Positions 1-9,333 of a DNA stretch of 64,000 nt are shown piece by piece (within the stretch, counting starts at the first letter, position 1; each line of letters begins with the position of its first letter). The DNA lies in NCBI RefSeq assembly GCF_006385555.1, contig NZ_CP041036.1:4092001-4156000 (forward strand). The letters run 5' to 3'. The notes under the pieces were generated by a model that searched no databases, was not told where the DNA came from, and saw only the letters and a list, made by a program, of their open reading frames with translations. The stretch comes from Shewanella polaris (GTDB lineage Bacteria > Pseudomonadota > Gammaproteobacteria > Enterobacterales > Shewanellaceae). The position numbers and the translations under genes were made by a program.

Positions 1-251
1 AGTTGATAACCTAAACGAACTTTATCGCCAAACGCGCCCGCGGGAATATCAGTTAATGACGCAAGTTGTAAATATTCATCAGTTGTTTTTTTCTCGACTG
101 AGGGCAACGCAGCTTGACGATCGGGGAGTGTCGTTGAAGAGTCAGACGATTTTACCGAAGCAGGCTTAGGCGAAATGTCAGTTAATAATTCATTGGCCTG
201 TAAGGGCAAGCTACACAGGATACCAATGCTCAATATCGATAATAATTTCAT
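1..251 (-). CDS. N-terminal fragment of a secreted protein, probably a c-type cytochrome partner of cytochrome c4
   Basis: The frame is open from an ATG at 251 to the window edge, so only about 83 N-terminal residues are present. It begins with a Sec-type signal peptide (basic start, hydrophobic core, cleavage near LQA-NE), followed by a Ser/Thr/Pro-rich stretch. A ribosome binding site AAGGA lies 7 bases before the ATG. The gene starts 10 bases after the stop of cytochrome c4, so the two are probably one operon. In Shewanella a SoxA-like diheme cytochrome follows cytochrome c4, and the phrase GDKVRLGYQL fits the region before its first heme. No CXXCH is visible in the part present, so the identity is inferred from context. 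Confidence 0.5.
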   Translation of the reverse strand, partial: MKLLSILSIGILCSLPLQANELLTDISPKPASVKSSDSSTTLPDRQAALPSVEKKTTDEYLQLASLTDIPAGAFGDKVRLGYQ

Positions 252-261
252 CGCTATGTCC

Positions 262-897
262 TTATTTTATATTGGCAAAAAACTGAGATAAACCATCAAT
301 TTCAGCAGCCGTTAATTTCACCGCTATATTGCCCATCATGTTATCAACATCGCCTTTTCGAGTCCCATTTTGCCATGATAATAATTGGGTTTTAAGGTAA
401 CTGACTTCTTGGCCCGCTAAACGAGGAAATTGACCACCACCTACTCCGGATGGACCATGGCAACTAGTACAAGCTGGAATGGTACGCGACCAATCACCTT
501 GAAAGGCTAATGCTTCGAAAGGATCGCTAATGGCAACCTTGTCACCACGAAATTGTAGCGGAATATCTGCAACTGGCTGTTGACTAAAATATTGTGAAAC
601 CACAGCAATATTGTCTCCCTGAACCGTAGCAGCCATTGCTGACATGGTAGGGTTTTGACGTTTACCTACGTGAAATAACTTAAGTTGATTGTTGATATAC
701 TCGGCTGATAGCCCCGCTAAACGAGGGCCGGTAATACCAATGCCTTGACCTTGAGCACCATGACAGGATGTACATAGCTGAGCGGCGGCTGGAGTAGCTT
801 GTTGTGGGGGCGATATTTCTGCGGCTTCAGCTGCCATAACATTACACATTGTTAGGCCTGCCAATACACTGAGCATATAAAAGGATGTTTTCATCAT
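262..897 (-). CDS. Diheme cytochrome c4 (periplasmic electron carrier)
   Basis: The 211-residue product has a signal peptide ending near VMA-AEA and two CTSCHG heme-binding motifs, one in each half. Each is followed by a GPRLAGL- or FPRLAGQ-type segment, the hallmark of the duplicated cytochrome c4 fold. Such proteins carry electrons from the bc1 complex or quinol side to terminal oxidases or other periplasmic reductases. The ORF could begin at a GTG at 900, but GAGGTGTG stands just before ATG 897, which is preferred. The partial secreted gene follows 10 bases downstream. Confidence 0.9.
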   Translation of the reverse strand: MMKTSFYMLSVLAGLTMCNVMAAEAAEISPPQQATPAAAQLCTSCHGAQGQGIGITGPRLAGLSAEYINNQLKLFHVGKRQNPTMSAMAATVQGDNIAVVSQYFSQQPVADIPLQFRGDKVAISDPFEALAFQGDWSRTIPACTSCHGPSGVGGGQFPRLAGQEVSYLKTQLLSWQNGTRKGDVDNMMGNIAVKLTAAEIDGLSQFFANIK

Positions 898-984
898 CAC
901 ACCTCTTTATTGATTAATTATTGTTCTACCACCATAGACCTAAAATGTTCAAAAAAGAATACCCAAAACGTCGAATCGTTAAAC

Positions 985-1020
985 AAAAAAACCATTAAAA
1001 TATTCATTAATGGTTTTTTT
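985..1020. terminator. Bidirectional terminator downstream of metF
   Basis: An inverted repeat (ACCATTAA / TTAATGGT) is flanked by A- and T-runs. It stops metF transcription on the minus strand and also lies upstream of cytochrome c4. Confidence 0.75.
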
Positions 1021-1043
1021 AGGTGGTAACTATTTGGTGTTTT

Positions 1044-1976
<933 letters not shown>

Positions 1977-2006
1977 CTAATTTAACTCACTTAACTTAAG
2001 TAATTT

Positions 2007-2030
2007 AGCCGTTTGGACGTCTATATGTCC
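2007..2030. promoter_or_regulatory. Tandem MetJ boxes upstream of metF
   Basis: Three adjacent 8-mers, AGCCGTTT, GGACGTCT and ATATGTCC, match the MetJ consensus AGACGTCT at 6, 7 and 5 positions. They lie 79-102 bases upstream of the metF start. Confidence 0.75.
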
Positions 2031-2421
2031 ATATACTAGTTTAACTGCATCCTAAGTCAAGCTAAAAAACCACCAATAGACTAATTTAAGTCTACGCCTA
2101 AACAACAAACAATAAAGATAGTGCTAAATAACCAGCAAAATCCCTTGAACCACTATGCATCTAGTAAATTATTCATCGTATTCATTTGAGTGCACAACCA
2201 ATCAATTGAATTACGGATACACCAACGTGTATAGGCAAATCGTGACCAAACAACCGAGCAATAAACCATAGAGCTAACAACGGGAATTTCGTATGCGACT
2301 GACTGGAAGCTAAGCGTTACTTGACTAAGCTTTCTAAGGTGTTTGATGGGCTAAAGTGAACTGAGTGTCTAAAGCAGAAAGGTCACGCAAAGCAACCTAG
2401 AAAATGTATCGCCAGACATAA
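2031..2421. other. Intergenic region between metF and the VOC gene
   Basis: No supported gene is seen in about 390 bases. The metF promoter is expected at its left edge. A short motif AGACTAATTTAAGTCT near 2080 is palindromic, but no role is assigned. Confidence 0.5.
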
Positions 2422-2444
2422 AAAGCTACCATTTAGGTAGCTTT
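2422..2444 (-). terminator. Rho-independent terminator of the VOC gene
   Basis: The hairpin AAAGCTACC / GGTAGCTTT is followed by a T-run on the minus strand, 25 bases after the VOC stop codon. Confidence 0.8.
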
Positions 2445-2468
2445 CAATTAATGTGTAACCAGATAAAC

Positions 2469-2954
2469 TTACTCGTAATCAGTAGCGTAAGTTTCTTCAT
2501 AAGTGTGTGAGTAAAGCTCAAACAAGTTGCCAAATGGGTCTTCCAAGTACACCATTTGCGCTAGATTACTGTCGTCTTCTGGATGGTAGCGCATAATATC
2601 CATACGCACTTTACCGCCATATTGTTCAGTACGCGCAATGGCCCCTTCAAAGTCATCTGTTTGCAAACAAAAGTGGAAGATACCAAGACGTGTGAAATCA
2701 ACTTCATGACGTTCTTGGCGATCGACCATTTCAAACATTTCAACACCAATGCCGTCACTCGTCACTAGGTGGGCAATGTTAAAGCCTTTAAAACCTTCAC
2801 CAAATACAGCCACACACATTCTGCCAATAGCAGTCTCACGCTCTTCTTGAACCTTAGTGTTACCCATTACAACTCTTAAACCCAGCGCTTTAGTGTAAAA
2901 CTCAACCGCTGTATCCATATCGCCAACCATTAAACCTACGTGATTCATTTTCAT
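2469..2954 (-). CDS. VOC-family (glyoxalase/bleomycin-resistance fold) protein
   Basis: The 161-residue protein begins MNHVGLMVGDMDTAVEFYT, the first beta-alpha-beta module of vicinal-oxygen-chelate proteins, and ends with a second module (FCLQTDDFEGA, YLEDPFGNLFELYSH). His and Glu residues in these modules are the usual metal ligands. It resembles lactoylglutathione lyase-like proteins, but the substrate cannot be deduced. The open frame reaches 3008, but GGAG lies before the ATG at 2954, which also gives a normal VOC N-terminus. It is a single-gene unit with its own terminator. Confidence 0.8.
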   Translation of the reverse strand: MKMNHVGLMVGDMDTAVEFYTKALGLRVVMGNTKVQEERETAIGRMCVAVFGEGFKGFNIAHLVTSDGIGVEMFEMVDRQERHEVDFTRLGIFHFCLQTDDFEGAIARTEQYGGKVRMDIMRYHPEDDSNLAQMVYLEDPFGNLFELYSHTYEETYATDYE

Positions 2955-3380
2955 AACTAACTCCAAAAATACTATTGACTGATTCGTCATTTGTTTCGAT
3001 GGAGCCATCTTACGGCGAACAAAATATAAATAAAAATTATCATAATTTATTAAATTAATAATTCTTATTTATACTTATGACCATTGCTAACCCTAGAGGA
3101 AACAGTTATCAAGGAATAGTTGCACCTTAATCAATAGAACAAGCTCAGAATCCAAAAAACTTGATGAAAATCAGATAGGAAAAAATGAAGTTAAAAGCTG
3201 AATAAATCCCCATAGCGACCCTTTCCCTTCTGTTGTTTACGCAAATAAGGAAAATGTTGCGGGTGACTGAGTTAATTTATTAACCAAGAATCAAGAGAGA
3301 CAGCCGTTGGTTTTCTATTGGTCTGGTGTGGATGAAGCGCCACGACGTTAGTGGCCGCAGGCCATAAAGCCTAAACAATA
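2955..3380. other. Intergenic region upstream of the VOC gene
   Basis: About 430 bases without a supported ORF. The VOC promoter must lie in the AT-rich segment near 3020-3070. Nothing else is recognisable. Confidence 0.5.
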
Positions 3381-3405
3381 AAAAGGCCATTATTAATGGC
3401 CTTTT
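3381..3405 (-). terminator. Terminator of metL
   Basis: The perfect hairpin AAAAGGCCATT / AATGGCCTTTTT has a T-run on the minus strand just after the metL stop. Confidence 0.85.
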
Positions 3406-3414
3406 TCAACAAAA

Positions 3415-5808
3415 CTACTCTTGAAGTAAGTCTTTACAAATATGCACTAAATCCGACTGCACCGCAGCTGCAGTCACCTCACGCCCAGCGCCAGGGCCAC
3501 GAATAATCAATGGGTTGCCTTGATAAAACGCACTGCGAATAACAAACACATTATCGCCCGGGGTTAAATTAGCATAAGGATGATTGTTATCAACCCACTG
3601 CAAACTCACTTCAGCTTGCATTTTTCCCTCGATTTTATCTAATGAAGCCACATAGCGCAGCACTTTGTTTTGCTCGGCAGCTGCAACATACTGCTGTAAT
3701 AAATCATCATCTAACTCGCTAATACGAGGCAAAAAGTCTTCTAATGATAGCTCGGCTAACGCTTTAGGTACTAACGAGTTAAGACCAATATCGTTTAACT
3801 CAACCGACAAACCTATCTCTCGGGCTAAAATAAGTAACTTACGCTGCATATCTCGGCCGGACAAATCATCACGAGGATCGGGTTCCGTTATCCCTAAGCT
3901 CCTAGCCTCTAATACCAATTCAGAAAAGGGTTTCGTACCATCATAGTTTTCAAACAACCAACATAAGGTGCCAGAAAAAATACCACCGACAGCTTCAATA
4001 GTGTCACCACTGTTTCGCAAATCATTTAACGCATGTTGTATCGGTAACCCAGCACCACAACTGGCATTATAACGCCAAAATAAGCGACGATTACTCAACT
4101 GTTGTTTTAGTTCTCGGTAAAAAGGGAGCGGCCCAGAGCCTGCTAATTTATTGGCGCTAACCACGTGAATACCACGAGCAAATAATTGTGGGTATTGCAG
4201 TGTTAATGTGGCGCTAGCGCTGATATCTAACGCGACAATTTCGTCACAAGACAATTGTGCCAGCTGTTCAAATAACTGATCATAATTCCACTCTATGGCG
4301 TTGGCTTGATAATCTTGTTGCCAGTTATCAAGGTCAATCGCATCATTTGAAATCAATGCTTTTTGCGAACCTACCACACCGATTAGTTCAACTGAGGCTT
4401 CTAATTCAAGATCTAAAGTTGGTCGTGCACGCTTAAATAACTCTATCCATGCTTCTCCAATATTACCGACACCCAAAAGTAACACGCCGATACGCATTCT
4501 AGGTCCTGCACAACGACGATGAACCTTTTGAGTCAGTAAGCTGACCTGTGCTTGTGGGACCAAAGTCACTAAGCTGAGTGCATCCTGATAAACCGGCTTA
4601 GCATCACGACTTAATAAGCGGGCAAAACTGCGCCTAAAGTGATGCGCATCGGCACTGACTAATGCCACTAAGCCTAAGTCGGTTTGCACTGTGACGTCGT
4701 CAATCAATAGTTCATTGCCATGCAGAGCCAATAATGCCAACAGTTGCTTTTGGCTTTCGAGGGTAAATGCTAATTCAAATTTATGTTGAGCTAATTCCCA
4801 ATAGGCTAATGGCGTTAGCCCTGCCTCATTAAATATAGTCAGTAAAGGTGCAAGAGCAGAGCCCATTTTAAAACCAATCAATACCACTTCGTTTAAATTA
4901 GTCACAACAGGAGCACTGGCCGATGAACTCTGCGGCGCAATAAGCGTAAAATCGGTATGCGAGGCATAACTTGAGCGCACAGCAAGGCTAACGTGGGTAT
5001 TAAATAATGGTTGTAATGTACGAGAATGTAATACGGGTGAGCCTAAACGCGCTAAACGGTCGGCTTCTGCTAGAGACATACTCTTGAGCAACTTAGCGTC
5101 ATTGATTTTATTCGGATCGGCATTAAAGACCCCTTCAACATCGGTCCAAATCGTCACACGTTCAATGTCCGCTAAACTGGCAATTAATGTGGCACTAAAA
5201 TCTGAACCATTGCGGCCCAGTAATAAAGTATCACCATGACTATTTGCGCAAATAAAGCCCGTTATCACTAAACGCTCTTGTGGATGTCGAGCTAATAAGG
5301 TTTGCACTTTCTCACGCGATTGCGCCACTAAAATATTAGGAATAGCACCTTCATCAGCAACTAAAATAGAACATGCATCAACATTACTGGCTGCTACGCC
5401 CATTTCTCGTAACAATGCAGCCATGAGGCGAGCGGACCAACGTTCACCAAAACTCACCACATGGTTTAATTGGTAATCATTATGTTGTTCTAAGGACAAC
5501 AAACTGACTAACTGAGATTTATCAGTCGACAAACGTTCACGTAAATCACGTGCTTGTTCATTTGACAGTAATTGCTCAATTAACGTCTGCTGATAACTAA
5601 TCAGTACTTGTAGCTCTTCTTGCCACAATTGACCACTGTCACGAAGGCTCAGTAATTTGTATAAGAAGTTAGTCGTTTTACCGGCGGCGGATACCACCAC
5701 AAGATCATCACTTTGACCGTGGGTAAGCAAAATATGTGCAACACGGCGATAGCAGTCTGCATCCGCTAAACTAGAACCACCAAACTTATGTAAATGACTT
5801 CGCGCCAT
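3415..5808 (-). CDS. metL: Bifunctional aspartokinase II / homoserine dehydrogenase II
   Basis: The 797-residue fusion enzyme catalyses the first and third steps from aspartate to homoserine for methionine. The N-terminal aspartokinase shows HKFGGSSLAD and LLGRNGSDFSATL. The C-terminal homoserine dehydrogenase has a nucleotide-binding LLLGVGNIGEAW, then VSANKLAGSG and GIFSGTLCWLFE. The length matches MetL and ThrA; the pairing with metB points to MetL. The frame extends 18 bases further upstream, but MARSHLHKFGG at 5808 follows an AAGGAGTC site. It lies 170 bases downstream of metB on the same strand and is probably co-transcribed and MetJ-controlled. Confidence 0.93.
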   Translation of the reverse strand: MARSHLHKFGGSSLADADCYRRVAHILLTHGQSDDLVVVSAAGKTTNFLYKLLSLRDSGQLWQEELQVLISYQQTLIEQLLSNEQARDLRERLSTDKSQLVSLLSLEQHNDYQLNHVVSFGERWSARLMAALLREMGVAASNVDACSILVADEGAIPNILVAQSREKVQTLLARHPQERLVITGFICANSHGDTLLLGRNGSDFSATLIASLADIERVTIWTDVEGVFNADPNKINDAKLLKSMSLAEADRLARLGSPVLHSRTLQPLFNTHVSLAVRSSYASHTDFTLIAPQSSSASAPVVTNLNEVVLIGFKMGSALAPLLTIFNEAGLTPLAYWELAQHKFELAFTLESQKQLLALLALHGNELLIDDVTVQTDLGLVALVSADAHHFRRSFARLLSRDAKPVYQDALSLVTLVPQAQVSLLTQKVHRRCAGPRMRIGVLLLGVGNIGEAWIELFKRARPTLDLELEASVELIGVVGSQKALISNDAIDLDNWQQDYQANAIEWNYDQLFEQLAQLSCDEIVALDISASATLTLQYPQLFARGIHVVSANKLAGSGPLPFYRELKQQLSNRRLFWRYNASCGAGLPIQHALNDLRNSGDTIEAVGGIFSGTLCWLFENYDGTKPFSELVLEARSLGITEPDPRDDLSGRDMQRKLLILAREIGLSVELNDIGLNSLVPKALAELSLEDFLPRISELDDDLLQQYVAAAEQNKVLRYVASLDKIEGKMQAEVSLQWVDNNHPYANLTPGDNVFVIRSAFYQGNPLIIRGPGAGREVTAAAVQSDLVHICKDLLQE

Positions 5809-5978
5809 TACTGACTCCTTAAACAACTACGACTTTTATTGCGACGGCTTCTTGTTGCAATTAACGCTTTATGCAATAAATAGTGGTGCAATGAACTCTT
5901 TTTTGCATTTTAATCATGCCACAAATGCATATTTTGTTATTTTACTCAAACCACAGCTAACATAAACTCAAATTAAGC

Positions 5979-7142
5979 TTATTTAATTGCCGCTACGGCA
6001 GCTAAACCAGCTTTCAGATCGGCAAGTAGATCTTCAGCGTCTTCAATACCGACTGATAGTCTCAATAAAGTCTCTTTAATACCAGCCTCTTGCCTTGCTT
6101 GTGGGTCCATTGCTCTATGGGTCATAGTGGCCGGAACGGCGACTAAACTTTCCACTCCGCCTAAACTTTCAGCAATACTGAACAAAGACAATGCCTGTAA
6201 AAAGGCAACCACTTCGGCTTCACCGCCCTGCAATTCAAAACTTAACATAGCGCCAAAGCCTTGTTGTTGTTTTGCCGCAATGTCGTGACCTGGATGATCT
6301 TTTAAACCCGGGTAGTGAACCTTGGTAACCACATCACTAGCGCTGAGTAGCTCAACAATCTTTTGCGCGTTACGTTGATGCTCACGAATTCGCACAGCAA
6401 GCGTTCGTAGGCCACGCAGTGTTAAGTAACTGTCAAACGCAGACCCCGTCAGCCCAAGGGTGTTTGACCACCAATGCAATAATTCACCTAATTCAGGATC
6501 TTTAGCCACAACCGCGCCACCGACGACATCGCTGTGACCGTTGATGTATTTAGTGGTTGAATGGATCACTATGTCAGCACCTAATAATAAAGGTTGCTGT
6601 AATATCGGTGATAAAAAGGTGTTATCTACCGACACCAACGCGCCAACGTCATGGCAAGCATGACTGACGGCTTCGATATCAATCACTCTAAGTAAAGGAT
6701 TTGAGGGGGTTTCTAACCACACCATTTTAGGTTTCTGGGCAATGGCTTTACTCAATGCTTGGCTATCTGTTTGATCAACAACTAACAACTTAAATTGGCC
6801 TTTTTTCGCCAAATTAGTAAATAAACGATAACTGCCACCATAACAATCGTGCGGTACAACCAATAAATCATCAGGGCCAAGTAAGCTGGTGACTAAAGTA
6901 ATCGCCGCCATACCAGTACAGGTCACCACACCAGTAGCACCTTGTTCAAGTTTGGCGAGCGCCTCCCCTAAAATACACCGAGTAGGATTACCTGAACGAC
7001 TATAATCAAACTCACGAGGATTATTATGACCATCGAATGAATAATTAGTCGATAAATAAATAGGCGGTACAATTGCACCATGTTGTGTGTCTGTTTCAAT
7101 ACCTTGGCGAACGGCCAATGTGGCGCTTTTATGTTTTGTCAT
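5979..7142 (-). CDS. metB: Cystathionine gamma-synthase
   Basis: The 387-residue PLP enzyme joins O-succinylhomoserine and cysteine into cystathionine. The Cys/Met-metabolism family signature is present: YSRSGNPTR, TGMAAI, VDNTFLSP, and HSTTKYINGHSDVVGG, which contains the PLP lysine. The C-terminal segment SLGGVESLVAVPATMTH is typical of gamma-synthases. It reads away from metJ, and two sets of MetJ boxes lie in the shared promoter region, as in enterobacteria. Confidence 0.93.
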   Translation of the reverse strand: MTKHKSATLAVRQGIETDTQHGAIVPPIYLSTNYSFDGHNNPREFDYSRSGNPTRCILGEALAKLEQGATGVVTCTGMAAITLVTSLLGPDDLLVVPHDCYGGSYRLFTNLAKKGQFKLLVVDQTDSQALSKAIAQKPKMVWLETPSNPLLRVIDIEAVSHACHDVGALVSVDNTFLSPILQQPLLLGADIVIHSTTKYINGHSDVVGGAVVAKDPELGELLHWWSNTLGLTGSAFDSYLTLRGLRTLAVRIREHQRNAQKIVELLSASDVVTKVHYPGLKDHPGHDIAAKQQQGFGAMLSFELQGGEAEVVAFLQALSLFSIAESLGGVESLVAVPATMTHRAMDPQARQEAGIKETLLRLSVGIEDAEDLLADLKAGLAAVAAIK

Positions 7143-7175
7143 AATTGATTCCTAAAATGTCACAAACACACAAGT

Positions 7176-7191
7176 AGATGTCTAGACGTCC
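7176..7191. promoter_or_regulatory. MetJ boxes proximal to metB
   Basis: Adjacent 8-mers AGATGTCT and AGACGTCC, each 7 of 8 to the MetJ consensus, lie 34 bases upstream of the metB start. Confidence 0.85.
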
Positions 7192-7227
7192 AAATTTACC
7201 GAAAAGTTCTGCATCCGTCAACAAAAT

Positions 7228-7251
7228 AGACGCGTAGACGTCTAAACATCA
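7228..7251. promoter_or_regulatory. MetJ boxes between metB and metJ
   Basis: Three contiguous 8-mers, AGACGCGT, AGACGTCT (perfect) and AAACATCA, form a second cooperative MetJ site that could serve both metB and the divergent metJ. Confidence 0.85.
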
Positions 7252-7349
7252 AGAAATCTATTTGCATCGAGGTTAAATAGTCGCAATAATTTGACTAGAG
7301 CTTGTAACGGTTTAAAATCCGCACCGTATTTATCGTTAAGGGTAAGTTA

Positions 7350-7664
7350 ATGACTGAATGGAATGGCGAATATATTAGCCCATATGCCGAACATGGCAAA
7401 AAAAATGAACAAGTAAAAAAGATTACAGTTTCGATACCGCTAAAAGTATTAAAAATACTAACAGATGAACGCACTAGACGTCAGATCAATAATCTGCGTC
7501 ATGCAACTAACAGTGAACTGCTATGTGAAGCATTTTTGCATGCATATACAGGTCAACCATTACCTTATGACGGTGATTTATCAAAAGATGAACCGGACAG
7601 CATTCCAAGTGAAGCTAAAAAGATAATGGATGATATGGGCATCGAATGGGAAGAGCTGGAATAA
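7350..7664 (+). CDS. metJ: Methionine regulon repressor MetJ
   Basis: The 104-residue ribbon-helix-helix repressor uses S-adenosylmethionine as co-repressor. The DNA-binding beta-strand [20 protein letters not shown] and the helix [20 protein letters not shown] are almost textbook, and the length equals that of enterobacterial MetJ. It is transcribed divergently from metB, and boxes in the shared region allow autoregulation. Confidence 0.96.
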   Translation: MTEWNGEYISPYAEHGKKNEQVKKITVSIPLKVLKILTDERTRRQINNLRHATNSELLCEAFLHAYTGQPLPYDGDLSKDEPDSIPSEAKKIMDDMGIEWEELE

Positions 7665-7739
7665 TCCACAGGTTAGTGACAACGTCATCGACTTGGAAAC
7701 TACCCTAATACGAAGTAGTCTTGTTTTAAAAGAGAACAT

Positions 7740-8480
7740 ATGATGTCGTTTATCGATCCTACAACCTTGATACTGGCATCAATTATCGTTTTTTTAGGCG
7801 CGTTAACCCAGAGCTTAATTGGTTTTGGGTTAGCCGTTGTTGCTAGTCCCCTGCTGTATATTGTTAACCCTCAACTAGTGCCAGTACCAATTATTGCAAT
7901 GGGATTTGCCATTTCTGCAATGACCTTATTTAGAGAACGCAACCACCTGCAATTTAATGGTTTACAATATGCTTTGCTCGGGCGGATCCCCGGCGGATTT
8001 TTAGGCGCTGGGTTATTACTGTTTGCACCACAAGCCATATTAGGTTTAGTGATTGCCGCTATTGTATTTATTGCTGTGATATTAAGTGTTTATCGCATTA
8101 CAGCCCCCATCAATCGCATCAGTTTATTTATCGCGGGGGTATTTTCGGGCATATTTGGCAACATCGCCGCCATTGGTGGTCCACCTATGGCGATTTTACT
8201 TGCAGGCCAAGATCCTAGTAAATTTAGAGCTGCACTGTCTGCATTCTTCGTACTCAGTTCACTGATTGCTTTAGCTATTCTAGCCATAGTCGGCTTGGTT
8301 GAGATGAAACATTTGTGGTTGTCGCTAATGTTATTCCCTTCCGTTGTTACCGGTTACTTGGTCTCTGGATTGTTAATTAACCATGTCGATAAAAATAAAA
8401 CCCGCATTGTGACCTTAATATTATGTAGTATCAGTGCGACTTTGTTAGTGGTTAAATCGACCAGCGCACTAATCAACTAA
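7740..8480 (+). CDS. TauE/SafE-family membrane permease (sulfite-exporter-like)
   Basis: The 246-residue protein is almost entirely hydrophobic, with about eight predicted membrane segments in two related halves. The glycine-rich ALTQSLIGFGLAVVASPLL in the first half and GIFGNIAAIGGPPMAILL in the second are TauE/SafE landmarks. The family exports sulfite, sulfoacetate or related organic anions; the substrate here is unknown. It lies 75 bases downstream of metJ on the same strand, so a sulfur-linked role is plausible but inferred. Confidence 0.8.
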   Translation: MMSFIDPTTLILASIIVFLGALTQSLIGFGLAVVASPLLYIVNPQLVPVPIIAMGFAISAMTLFRERNHLQFNGLQYALLGRIPGGFLGAGLLLFAPQAILGLVIAAIVFIAVILSVYRITAPINRISLFIAGVFSGIFGNIAAIGGPPMAILLAGQDPSKFRAALSAFFVLSSLIALAILAIVGLVEMKHLWLSLMLFPSVVTGYLVSGLLINHVDKNKTRIVTLILCSISATLLVVKSTSALIN

Positions 8481-8859
8481 TCAACTAATCAACCTAGTAA
8501 CTCATAATGAGCTAACTATTCTCTCATTATGAGTAATTAAACCTTACCCAAAAAAATTTTCCCCTAAAGGCTTCCACCAAAATAATACACTAAATTATTT
8601 TTCCCTATCCATAATTGTTGTTCCAAATCCACTGCGAAATTTTTTATCTCTATAGCAAATTGAATATTGTCACGAAAGAGATCCACATCACATAAGTCCA
8701 TTAGATTTGATTCAATTAACTTTTTTTCAATTAGATTTTTCTCATGAACATGATCTACTTCAAATTAACACTACTCACTTTTAGGTAACATTATTCACAG
8801 CAAAGAAATAAACATAAATTGCAAACGCACCACTAATAAGAAGCCCTATAGAGGATAAA
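8481..8859. other. Promoter region of the octaheme cytochrome operon, with a hairpin
   Basis: An inverted repeat ACTCATAATGAG / CTCATTATGAGT at 8500-8534 closes the permease gene, without a T-run. Three short AATCAACT direct repeats precede it. ATCCACATCACA near 8680 resembles half a CRP site. No ORF is supported. Confidence 0.5.
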
Positions 8860-9189
8860 ATGATGAACACATACGTTAAAGTTGGTATCGCACTCGCTAT
8901 TGCATTATCACTAGGTAGCCAAGCAATGGCAGCCGAAGGTGGTAACCCTAAAAAAGGCAAACATCTTTACAAAAAAGAATGTAAAGCTTGCCACAGCGCC
9001 GATAGTGAAGGCCCAGAACTTACTCCGATGGCTAAAACTATGAGTCAATGGGATCGCTTTTTCTCTCGAGATAAACATAAAGCTAAACCTGCCGTTTTTG
9101 AGGCTCTATCAGAAAAAGACTTGAAAGACATTCAACAGTTTTTATATGACCACGCAGCCGATTCTGATCAGCCAGCAACTTGTGGCTAA
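8860..9189 (+). CDS. Small monoheme c-type cytochrome of the octaheme reductase operon
   Basis: The 109-residue periplasmic protein has a signal peptide (cleavage after AMA) and one heme motif, CKACHS. A later methionine in ELTPMAKTM could be the distal ligand. It is followed on the same strand by the outer-membrane barrel and the octaheme cytochrome, an order also found in Shewanella oneidensis. It probably shuttles electrons in the periplasm to that reductase. GAGGAT precedes the start, and a second ATG directly follows the first. Confidence 0.85.
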   Translation: MMNTYVKVGIALAIALSLGSQAMAAEGGNPKKGKHLYKKECKACHSADSEGPELTPMAKTMSQWDRFFSRDKHKAKPAVFEALSEKDLKDIQQFLYDHAADSDQPATCG

Positions 9190-9333
9190 ATCATAAAAGC
9201 TGAGAGCCTTTCGCTCTAAGCAAAACATAAGCAAATAAACAATCCAAAAAATTGGGGCTTCGCCTCAGGGATTTTTACAACAAAAATTTGCCAGATTGAG
9301 TTAATTCATTTGGCAAATTGGGGGAGCAAGACT

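Noticed and set aside
8700..8730. FNR or full CRP site before the octaheme operon
   Set aside because: Only one good half-site is seen for CRP, and TTGATTCAATTAA lacks the second FNR half.
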